Source: Phytophthora sp. 'mugwort'
Lineage: Eukaryota > Oomycota > Peronosporomycetes > Peronosporales > Peronosporaceae
NCBI GenBank assembly: GCA_033558025.1
Contig: JAUCEF010000018.1
Location: 558,001 to 622,000 of the forward strand
Direction: 5' to 3'
DNA: 64,000 nt
The position numbers were made by a program, and so were the translations under genes. Positions 42,993-53,556 of this stretch are shown here, piece after piece. The notes under the pieces were generated by a model. It saw nothing but the letters and a program-made list of their open reading frames with translations. It ran no database searches and was not told the DNA's origin. Positions within the stretch are counted from its first letter, which is position 1. Each line of letters begins with the position of its first letter.

Positions 42993-45114
42993 TTCCTTTA
43001 TGACGCCCACATCCACAAGGAGCTAAGATCTTAAATTGCTGCATATCTGCACCCGAAATGTCGGGATGCCGCACGAACAAAATGCAATTGTTCGGTACGG
43101 CGCATATCAGTTGTGACCCTTTGTCTGCGCTTTCGTCACTTTAACCGCATACTTTGCTTCATGCTGTTCCAGGTGGGGTTCCGGGCTTAGAGAGCAAACC
43201 GAGCCTGTTCGTGGGTTGGGGAATGGGTGTTGCTCCCGGGGGGAACTTTTCGAATTGACGGTTTTTCTTTCTATTACGCTAATGGCGCCAGTGTAGCTTA
43301 TAATCTAAAGTTGAAGACCCGGTCAGAACGATGCCCGGTGCTCAGCCCGACCCTTTGGTGATATCAGGTGGACACGCCCACCACACTGCCGAAGCGCAAG
43401 TCTGCACATTGCGAAACGACGATGCTGAAACTAGAGACTCGACAAAGCAGGTTATAAAGACGACGTTTGTCGTGCGGCTTCAACGCGGGGAACATGGCAG
43501 CGCGATTGCCGATGGTGGCGCCGTTGCGCACACGCCGATGAGGTCAGTGACTATCATACCCCTGCTCTGCTATCGATTTCCATCGCCCTCTGTCGCAGTC
43601 TCCACATATGATGTATGTCTCACCAACAGCGACTGTCTTCCGAAACGGTAATGTAAACTAAACGAAGCATTGTCAATTCCCTTTGTTTCACATATTATCG
43701 TTATAATTTGTGTGGCCGTCTACGAATATTCAATGTACGTCCATGGGTGAACGAACGTAGGGGATCTCAGCGACACTTTTCGGGCTGTCACGTTTAACGG
43801 TAAAGTGGCAATAATGGCCCGTTTCGTAGCTGAGCAAAGACGTATAGATATAGGAGCTTATCACAGTCCTATCACCTAAATCGTATCGGTTTTACGAATT
43901 GGGCCCGGTAGCTCAGACATTATACCTTCAGCTTTATCACAAAAAAGCATAAACCACAACTAGAGAATTGCGGTTGTTTGAATGACCAAATATACGTTCT
44001 TTGTATATAGTGACGTAGAGATAGATGTTCTGGCCGCGACGGATGATAAATGCGAGAGCTTCGGATTACCAGCCTCGCAGACTAATTGCGGGGAAATGTA
44101 GACGAATCGGACGGAACACTGCGAAACCAGTCGTAGCTCTTCAGTGCGGACAAGGACTGGCTCTGGAGAATGATAATTCCAAACAAAACGAAAATGGGCG
44201 GACGCCCCTGTAGTGAGAAAGCTAGCCGTTTTTATTCAGAATCGTGCGACCTTTGAGAGATCCTTGGAGTACTTCCGCACTTTGGCCCCCAAGTCTCGCA
44301 CATCATTTCAGTACTCCACTGTCTTACCACTTTATAGGGATACTGCCGTGGTGCGACGATTAATACCCGTTATGGGCTGGACTGTGACGTTACAGCAAAT
44401 TCTAGATGGCGTCGCAAGCTTGGTTCTGCGGCAGCCTCCCACCTGATGGCCCTGTACCCCGACGTGGCGGCGCCGAGCAAAGTGTTGAAGACTTTACATA
44501 GTTAGCTACATCAACAAAGCCGCCGCAGCAACCTATCGGACCTATCATATGCTGTCGCGGCACCGAGCACACCCCCAAAGATTATTCACATGGCAGCAGC
44601 TGCATTACCTCTATTGTACCGCAGGTTTGGTCACTGCGGTACTGAGCTCCCGGTCCCGAGTACTCAAGAGCAGGTCGCGACGTTGCTGCTACACAGCCCT
44701 GCACCATGGTAGCTAAGGCACCACCTTCCTCTCGATATCAGGATAAGCTAAGATTGCTGAGGTGATTGCTCATGGGGTCGACGACACCTTCATTATCGCA
44801 GTGACCAGCTATGGTCTCATCTGTTAACCTATGGTCCTCCATCCTGCTTTGATTCGATGTAAAGCCCTGCGTAATGTATTATACCTCGGAGACTTCCATT
44901 CGAAATGACACGTTAAGAAGCTACCAGCGATTGAGGTTTATATCCAGCTAGTACCTGGCAATGACGTAATTCGCACCAAAAGAGCGCCGAGCTAAATAAA
45001 ACAAAAATTGCAGTAGGTACTACGTAACCGTAGCATTGGTAGGAGAAAGCGCGTTCCCTATTTGGGATGTAGTTGCAACTTTGGTATATGTTATAGTAGG
45101 CCCTCCAATTATGC

Positions 45115-45192
45115 GATACGATGGCCGAGCGGTCTAAGGCGCTGGTTTTAGGCACCAGTCTTCGGGCGTGGGTTCGAATCCCACTCGTGTCA
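45115..45192 (+). tRNA. tRNA-Leu (TAG), array copy 4
   Basis: Identical gene with consensus flanks. Confidence 0.95.
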
Positions 45193-47314
45193 TTCCTTTA
45201 TGACGCCCACATCCACAAGGAGCTAAGATCTTAAATTGCTGCATATCTGCACCCGAAATGTCGGGATGCCGCACGAACAAAATGCAATTGTTCGGTACGG
45301 CGCATATCAGTTGTGACCCTTTGTCTGCGCTTTCGTCACTTTAACCGCATACTTTGCTTCATGCTGTTCCAGGTGGGGTTCCGGGCTTAGAGAGCAAACC
45401 GAGCCTGTTCGTGGGTTGGGGAATGGGTGTTGCTCCCGGGGGGAACTTTTCGAATTGACGGTTTTTCTTTCTATTACGCTAATGGCGCCAGTGTAGCTTA
45501 TAATCTAAAGTTGAAGACCCGGTCAGAACGATGCCCGGTGCTCAGCCCGACCCTTTGGTGATATCAGGTGGACACGCCCACCACACTGCCGAAGCGCAAG
45601 TCTGCACATTGCGAAACGACGATGCTGAAACTAGAGACTCGACAAAGCAGGTTATAAAGACGACGTTTGTCGTGCGGCTTCAACGCGGGGAACATGGCAG
45701 CGCGATTGCCGATGGTGGCGCCGTTGCGCACACGCCGATGAGGTCAGTGACTATCATACCCCTGCTCTGCTATCGATTTCCATCGCCCTCTGTCGCAGTC
45801 TCCACATATGATGTATGTCTCACCAACAGCGACTGTCTTCCGAAACGGTAATGTAAACTAAACGAAGCATTGTCAATTCCCTTTGTTTCACATATTATCG
45901 TTATAATTTGTGTGGCCGTCTACGAATATTCAATGTACGTCCATGGGTGAACGAACGTAGGGGATCTCAGCGACACTTTTCGGGCTGTCACGTTTAACGG
46001 TAAAGTGGCAATAATGGCCCGTTTCGTAGCTGAGCAAAGACGTATAGATATAGGAGCTTATCACAGTCCTATCACCTAAATCGTATCGGTTTTACGAATT
46101 GGGCCCGGTAGCTCAGACATTATACCTTCAGCTTTATCACAAAAAAGCATAAACCACAACTAGAGAATTGCGGTTGTTTGAATGACCAAATATACGTTCT
46201 TTGTATATAGTGACGTAGAGATAGATGTTCTGGCCGCGACGGATGATAAATGCGAGAGCTTCGGATTACCAGCCTCGCAGACTAATTGCGGGGAAATGTA
46301 GACGAATCGGACGGAACACTGCGAAACCAGTCGTAGCTCTTCAGTGCGGACAAGGACTGGCTCTGGAGAATGATAATTCCAAACAAAACGAAAATGGGCG
46401 GACGCCCCTGTAGTGAGAAAGCTAGCCGTTTTTATTCAGAATCGTGCGACCTTTGAGAGATCCTTGGAGTACTTCCGCACTTTGGCCCCCAAGTCTCGCA
46501 CATCATTTCAGTACTCCACTGTCTTACCACTTTATAGGGATACTGCCGTGGTGCGACGATTAATACCCGTTATGGGCTGGACTGTGACGTTACAGCAAAT
46601 TCTAGATGGCGTCGCAAGCTTGGTTCTGCGGCAGCCTCCCACCTGATGGCCCTGTACCCCGACGTGGCGGCGCCGAGCAAAGTGTTGAAGACTTTACATA
46701 GTTAGCTACATCAACAAAGCCGCCGCAGCAACCTATCGGACCTATCATATGCTGTCGCGGCACCGAGCACACCCCCAAAGATTATTCACATGGCAGCAGC
46801 TGCATTACCTCTATTGTACCGCAGGTTTGGTCACTGCGGTACTGAGCTCCCGGTCCCGAGTACTCAAGAGCAGGTCGCGACGTTGCTGCTACACAGCCCT
46901 GCACCATGGTAGCTAAGGCACCACCTTCCTCTCGATATCAGGATAAGCTAAGATTGCTGAGGTGATTGCTCATGGGGTCGACGACACCTTCATTATCGCA
47001 GTGACCAGCTATGGTCTCATCTGTTAACCTATGGTCCTCCATCCTGCTTTGATTCGATGTAAAGCCCTGCGTAATGTATTATACCTCGGAGACTTCCATT
47101 CGAAATGACACGTTAAGAAGCTACCAGCGATTGAGGTTTATATCCAGCTAGTACCTGGCAATGACGTAATTCGCACCAAAAGAGCGCCGAGCTAAATAAA
47201 ACAAAAATTGCAGTAGGTACTACGTAACCGTAGCATTGGTAGGAGAAAGCGCGTTCCCTATTTGGGATGTAGTTGCAACTTTGGTATATGTTATAGTAGG
47301 CCCTCCAATTATGC

Positions 47315-47392
47315 GATACGATGGCCGAGCGGTCTAAGGCGCTGGTTTTAGGCACCAGTCTTCGGGCGTGGGTTCGAATCCCACTCGTGTCA
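47315..47392 (+). tRNA. tRNA-Leu (TAG), array copy 5
   Basis: Identical gene with consensus flanks. Confidence 0.95.
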
Positions 47393-49514
47393 TTCCTTTA
47401 TGACGCCCACATCCACAAGGAGCTAAGATCTTAAATTGCTGCATATCTGCACCCGAAATGTCGGGATGCCGCACGAACAAAATGCAATTGTTCGGTACGG
47501 CGCATATCAGTTGTGACCCTTTGTCTGCGCTTTCGTCACTTTAACCGCATACTTTGCTTCATGCTGTTCCAGGTGGGGTTCCGGGCTTAGAGAGCAAACC
47601 GAGCCTGTTCGTGGGTTGGGGAATGGGTGTTGCTCCCGGGGGGAACTTTTCGAATTGACGGTTTTTCTTTCTATTACGCTAATGGCGCCAGTGTAGCTTA
47701 TAATCTAAAGTTGAAGACCCGGTCAGAACGATGCCCGGTGCTCAGCCCGACCCTTTGGTGATATCAGGTGGACACGCCCACCACACTGCCGAAGCGCAAG
47801 TCTGCACATTGCGAAACGACGATGCTGAAACTAGAGACTCGACAAAGCAGGTTATAAAGACGACGTTTGTCGTGCGGCTTCAACGCGGGGAACATGGCAG
47901 CGCGATTGCCGATGGTGGCGCCGTTGCGCACACGCCGATGAGGTCAGTGACTATCATACCCCTGCTCTGCTATCGATTTCCATCGCCCTCTGTCGCAGTC
48001 TCCACATATGATGTATGTCTCACCAACAGCGACTGTCTTCCGAAACGGTAATGTAAACTAAACGAAGCATTGTCAATTCCCTTTGTTTCACATATTATCG
48101 TTATAATTTGTGTGGCCGTCTACGAATATTCAATGTACGTCCATGGGTGAACGAACGTAGGGGATCTCAGCGACACTTTTCGGGCTGTCACGTTTAACGG
48201 TAAAGTGGCAATAATGGCCCGTTTCGTAGCTGAGCAAAGACGTATAGATATAGGAGCTTATCACAGTCCTATCACCTAAATCGTATCGGTTTTACGAATT
48301 GGGCCCGGTAGCTCAGACATTATACCTTCAGCTTTATCACAAAAAAGCATAAACCACAACTAGAGAATTGCGGTTGTTTGAATGACCAAATATACGTTCT
48401 TTGTATATAGTGACGTAGAGATAGATGTTCTGGCCGCGACGGATGATAAATGCGAGAGCTTCGGATTACCAGCCTCGCAGACTAATTGCGGGGAAATGTA
48501 GACGAATCGGACGGAACACTGCGAAACCAGTCGTAGCTCTTCAGTGCGGACAAGGACTGGCTCTGGAGAATGATAATTCCAAACAAAACGAAAATGGGCG
48601 GACGCCCCTGTAGTGAGAAAGCTAGCCGTTTTTATTCAGAATCGTGCGACCTTTGAGAGATCCTTGGAGTACTTCCGCACTTTGGCCCCCAAGTCTCGCA
48701 CATCATTTCAGTACTCCACTGTCTTACCACTTTATAGGGATACTGCCGTGGTGCGACGATTAATACCCGTTATGGGCTGGACTGTGACGTTACAGCAAAT
48801 TCTAGATGGCGTCGCAAGCTTGGTTCTGCGGCAGCCTCCCACCTGATGGCCCTGTACCCCGACGTGGCGGCGCCGAGCAAAGTGTTGAAGACTTTACATA
48901 GTTAGCTACATCAACAAAGCCGCCGCAGCAACCTATCGGACCTATCATATGCTGTCGCGGCACCGAGCACACCCCCAAAGATTATTCACATGGCAGCAGC
49001 TGCATTACCTCTATTGTACCGCAGGTTTGGTCACTGCGGTACTGAGCTCCCGGTCCCGAGTACTCAAGAGCAGGTCGCGACGTTGCTGCTACACAGCCCT
49101 GCACCATGGTAGCTAAGGCACCACCTTCCTCTCGATATCAGGATAAGCTAAGATTGCTGAGGTGATTGCTCATGGGGTCGACGACACCTTCATTATCGCA
49201 GTGACCAGCTATGGTCTCATCTGTTAACCTATGGTCCTCCATCCTGCTTTGATTCGATGTAAAGCCCTGCGTAATGTATTATACCTCGGAGACTTCCATT
49301 CGAAATGACACGTTAAGAAGCTACCAGCGATTGAGGTTTATATCCAGCTAGTACCTGGCAATGACGTAATTCGCACCAAAAGAGCGCCGAGCTAAATAAA
49401 ACAAAAATTGCAGTAGGTACTACGTAACCGTAGCATTGGTAGGAGAAAGCGCGTTCCCTATTTGGGATGTAGTTGCAACTTTGGTATATGTTATAGTAGG
49501 CCCTCCAATTATGC

Positions 49515-49592
49515 GATACGATGGCCGAGCGGTCTAAGGCGCTGGTTTTAGGCACCAGTCTTCGGGCGTGGGTTCGAATCCCACTCGTGTCA
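49515..49592 (+). tRNA. tRNA-Leu (TAG), array copy 6 (last)
   Basis: Identical gene in the last full unit. The array stops about 626 bp further on. Confidence 0.95.
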
Positions 49593-50219
49593 TTCCTTTA
49601 TGACGCCCACATCCACAAGGAGCTAAGATCTTAAATTGCTGCATATCTGCACCCGAAATGTCGGGATGCCGCACGAACAAAATGCAATTGTTCGGTACGG
49701 CGCATATCAGTTGTGACCCTTTGTCTGCGCTTTCGTCACTTTAACCGCATACTTTGCTTCATGCTGTTCCAGGTGGGGTTCCGGGCTTAGAGAGCAAACC
49801 GAGCCTGTTCGTGGGTTGGGGAATGGGTGTTGCTCCCGGGGGGAACTTTTCGAATTGACGGTTTTTCTTTCTATTACGCTAATGGCGCCAGTGTAGCTTA
49901 TAATCTAAAGTTGAAGACCCGGTCAGAACGATGCCCGGTGCTCAGCCCGACCCTTTGGTGATATCAGGTGGACACGCCCACCACACTGCCGAAGCGCAAG
50001 TCTGCACATTGCGAAACGACGATGCTGAAACTAGAGACTCGACAAAGCAGGTTATAAAGACGACGTTTGTCGTGCGGCTTCAACGCGGGGAACATGGCAG
50101 CGCGATTGCCGATGGTGGCGCCGTTGCGCACACGCCGATGAGGTCAGTGACTATCATACCCCTGCTCTGCTATCGATTTCCATCGCCCTCTGTCGCAGTC
50201 TCCACATATGATGTATGCT

Positions 50220-50640
50220 TTTCCAACATCGTCGACTGTCGTTCGTATACTAAACGAAGCATGACCAATTTGCTTTGTTTTATATTTTTCTCCTTGCGCA
50301 AATTTACATATAATTGCTCACAGTAGTCCAGCTTGACTTTTCGTGAGAATTATTAAGCCTGGTTTCTACTTTACCTGTAGGTAACTTTAAATTAATCGCG
50401 TGCATGAAATTTGATGAGCTTGAAAATGAAGATTTGCAGCTTTGATATACAGCTTTAGATGCTCTTGAAATTTTGGAGGTGATTGACGCAGGACAAACAG
50501 TACCATAAAAACGTACACATGTGGCCTCCAGGGTACCAATCGCGATTCCATAAGCACGCGCATGTTGAGGGACAAAACATAATTATCAATCTAGCGCATG
50601 GTTCTGGTTCAGTTCGACAGTGCATTTAATAAACGAGGGC
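50220..50640. other. Array-to-relic junction, nothing recognised
   Basis: AT-rich sequence between the end of the tRNA-Leu array and the decayed tRNA-Pro unit. It has short frames without domains. Confidence 0.4.
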
Positions 50641-50945
50641 GTCGTTACACACCACCTCTGCTTCAATGTCGACCGTCACTTGAGCCACCTTGGATTACTC
50701 CTCGGGGTGGACACAGATGCGCAGTGTTGTCAATTGGAGACGGCAATTGGCCGCAGCAACAAACTACCGGTTGGCTAATATGCGACACAGAACCGTCTAC
50801 GGGAGAGCAGAGGTTGCAGATCAACCTCTGCTAGTAGTCATACCGCTAGACCACGAAGCCACACCAAACAGATCAAACCACATACACTTTCACAAACGCC
50901 CTGCCGGAAAGCCAACGCACCATACCGCATTCCGCATGTTAACGT
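50640..50945. repeat. Decayed 540-bp tRNA-Pro unit, part 1
   Basis: Matches the array unit: GATGCGCAGTGTTGTCAATT/GGAGACGGCA, GGGAGAGCAGAG, CATACCGCTAGACCACGA, CACACCAAACAGATCAAACC. Most of the tRNA is deleted. Only its 5' end (minus strand, about 50840-50862) survives. Confidence 0.8.
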
Positions 50946-51510
50946 CACACCACACGTACCTAGAGGTAGGGATATCTAAAAGTTGATGTCTCGAGAATTG
51001 CAAATCATCTGTGTCGATACAGGGATACCTTCGCTTCGAAGATCGTTAACCCAGATAACAATCTCCTCCTCTACAGCGCTAGTAAGGACAGTACCGACTC
51101 CAAAGGCTCGAGGTTTTGATGTCCGCTGCATCCTTTAGCCGCTGCAGCCTCGGGCTTGCTGCGCTTGCGCCGCTAGCGCAGAATTTGCGTGCGTTTTGAT
51201 GAGTAGAACTGCTTGTCAAGTGAATGGTAAAATCTTCTCTGGTGGGGCGCGTACCGGTCAACTCAAGACAGTCGAGAATGGCTAGTTTCTTCTCGACGGT
51301 CACACCGTTCAGTCTGTGTTGGTTCTTCTTCCGACCAGGACCTCCTTGTCGGGGCCAGCCCTGTGGAGGTACGGGCATCATCCGAAATAACAGCCAGTCA
51401 GTTAGAATTTCCGGTGTATTTCTTAACATGCGATAATGAGTGCGCACAATTTTTGATTCTGATTGGTCTATTTTGGGGTGTATCGCTTAAGATGCGGTAT
51501 CGCTTAACAT
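50945..51510 (-). pseudogene. Inserted sequence with HTH-type transposase fragment
   Basis: This stretch interrupts the decayed tRNA-Pro unit. The minus frame at 51079-51447 includes GRKKNQHRLNGVTVEKKLAI followed by LDCLELTGTRP. This resembles the N-terminal CENP-B/psq-like HTH segment of pogo/Tigger-type proteins (KKL-x-ILD-x-LE pattern). No catalytic domain follows. A solo fragment, weakly assigned. Confidence 0.35.
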
Positions 51511-51640
51511 GCGAAATGCGGTACACACCTATCGCAGCTCCCACGGCACGCACTTCTCTCTACGCTACCGAGTCATACCTTTCGATATGTCAAAGCACTA
51601 AACACTGTGCAGGACAAACATGCCTCTCTGGCAGCGCTGC
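51510..51640. repeat. Decayed 540-bp tRNA-Pro unit, part 2
   Basis: Continues the match after the insertion: GGTACACACCTATCGCAGCTCC, GGCACGCACTTCTCTCTACG, CAAACATGCCT(C/A)TCTGG. It then passes into duplicated segment B. Confidence 0.8.
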
Positions 51641-51905
51641 GCATCGAGCGCCGTATTGCCTCAAAAACAGCAATCCAACCAAACCCCGATTGAACCCGGT
51701 CAGCGGTCAGCCGATCCGTCAAAGTATTCTCTAAACATGTTGTGCGATGGAGCCACTATCACTAGTGTGTTTCCATTATAATCGTTTGTGAGTTCTCACG
51801 TTTAGGCTGCGAATACATATACAGGCTAAGTGATGGAGCAGTTTGGTATTGTAGATGAAGGGGTGAGCATATAATACCGAAACTCGATGTTTGTCTTCAT
51901 ATTAA

Positions 51906-52617
51906 CACGGTATACCGGTCTCAGTGAGAGCGGAAAGTGTGGTGGTTTCGAAAAAAACGAGTGCCGCAACCTCGAATACAACTACGAGACTCATATGGTC
52001 ATATACTTCTCAGGGTGCTTAAACCCACGATCAATCGCTACGAAGTGTAGTGACAAAATATGTTCATGATCCAGGTCGTCGAAAAATATATCTCTTGTAG
52101 AATGAGTCGTTTTGAGGTCAGAGGATCATGTCGGAGCGAATGCCACTAATAATAACCTACCCCTTGCTTAGAGTAGCACCAATAGAATTAGCACCCACGG
52201 ATTCCGCCAAATCTTCGGGAGGAACTATCTCCCCTACCAGTAGGTGTTCCGGCAATTGCTGCAGGTAAAGCCTGGGTGTTGTTTCCTTTACTCACTGTAC
52301 GGATCTTCACTGTCCCACTACCAGAACGCTGGATGCTAAACAATAGACCAGCGCAGGAGTTATACTCTAAAGTGCAACTGTTTGGTTGAACGGCTTCCAC
52401 GGTGCAATAGCCTCCGAGCGCTGTATCCAGTCTTCATTATTCAATATCTCGACAACGAGGAAACGTATCCTACCCTAAAGAGTCATAGTGGATAGAAAAA
52501 AGAGTGAGCTAGGTTATACGCTTTTGTTTCCTTACGTATTGTTATTTGCGGTTTTCGTTTGCCACAAATCCCAAACTGGAAGCTATATTCCGTTTCCCTT
52601 GAATCGCAGATGACGTG
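51906..52617. mobile_element. TTAA-flanked repeat, copy 2 (complete, 712 bp)
   Basis: Bounded by TTAA on both sides (51902-51905 and 52618-52621). The outer bases form a short inverted match: CACG at the left, CGTG at the right. Segment A (21700-22570) lacks it, giving an approximate empty site, and copy 1 is also at a TTAA. TTAA duplication is the mark of piggyBac-type transposition, so this is probably a non-autonomous piggyBac derivative. It shows no sequence match to the piggyBac gene at 13605. Confidence 0.65.
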
Positions 52618-53124
52618 TTAAATTATTAGAAATCCTTTTGTTGCACTTACTCACAAGTTCTTACGCTTTGTCACAATATAAGTATAGTGTATTCTATCAT
52701 TTTGCCGAGTTCTTCGTAGGACTTGGCAATTCCGTTAATCTGAAATTGTGCGTCCCTAAATCTTTAGAGGATAGGGTGCGCAAAGCTGGTGGGAAGGAGT
52801 CCAACCGTGGCTTAGCGAGCTAATACTTCGGTAGGATGGAAGAGCACTGCGAAGAAGCTGAGTATGGGAGTTTCGAGCACTAGTGCAAGCCAAGCAGAAT
52901 AGCCGATGGCTAAAGGACTGCCTGCTCTAGGTTGAATCTATTTTAGCGGTACCGACTTCAAGTCCTACGTAAGACTTGCTCTAGCTGTCTAACGAAAAAT
53001 TCGCCGTTAGGCAAGTACTTTCGTAAGGCCGTAGCGGAAACTCCATTCTGTCTGCTAAACCTCTGCGAGTGCCTACCTTGTTGGTAGTGTTTTACCCTCA
53101 CTGATCAAAAACCTACCAAAAGTG

Positions 53125-53197
53125 TGTCAACGGCCGGGTTCGAACCGGCGACCTTCTGCGTGTAAAGCAGACGTGATAACCACTACACTACGTCGAC
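53125..53197 (-). tRNA. tRNA-Val (TAC), copy 3
   Basis: Same 73-nt gene as at 8312 and 22489, followed by TTTT on its strand. The variable flank ACCTACCAAAAGTG is shared with copy 2. Confidence 0.95.
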
Positions 53198-53556
53198 TAT
53201 GACGTTTTCCGCCGTGTTTATTGAGTCTGTAGTTGCGTGCTGTGTGCATACGTTGAGAGTCCTCTGCGTAACTTTGTGTTCTTAGTGCTGAGGGTAAAAT
53301 GCTGTTTAGCAAGGAGGTTAAACTTTTTTTTTTGTGTTAGGTGCTGGGAGGGTAGCATTGTTGTTCGAGATAGCGACGTCTTATTCTAAGTCATACACAT
53401 GTTGAGCTTTCCTCTCTCTTTATTCAATTAACCCTGGGTATTAACGAGAAGTTGTCTTCTTCTGTTCGTCTTCGATCAACATGCGACGTATGAGACTACG
53501 CTATCGCAAGGCTATCATGCGTGCATGATGGCGCTAGGGCTGTTATAGCCACATCG

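Larger units (their letters stand above)
36471..50218. repeat. Tandem array of about 2200-bp unit carrying tRNA-Leu(TAG)
   Basis: Six full units and a seventh partial one that diverges at about 50218. Periods measured from a common point are 2199, 2233, 2200, 2200, 2200 and 2200. Each unit has one tRNA-Leu on the plus strand. Outer units carry more private variants than inner ones. For example, the GCG(C/T)CTTCGT(T/C)AC motif at 36495 changes stepwise over units 1, 2 and 3 and is then constant. Unit 2 is 33 bp longer because of a palindrome at 40463-40541. The 106-, 62-, 77- and 80-residue frames repeated per unit have no recognisable domain. Confidence 0.97.
51640..53200. repeat. Duplicated segment with tRNA-Val, copy B
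   Basis: Collinear with 21700-22570 but enlarged by the 712-bp TTAA-flanked repeat at 51906-52617. It ends with the third tRNA-Val. Confidence 0.8.
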
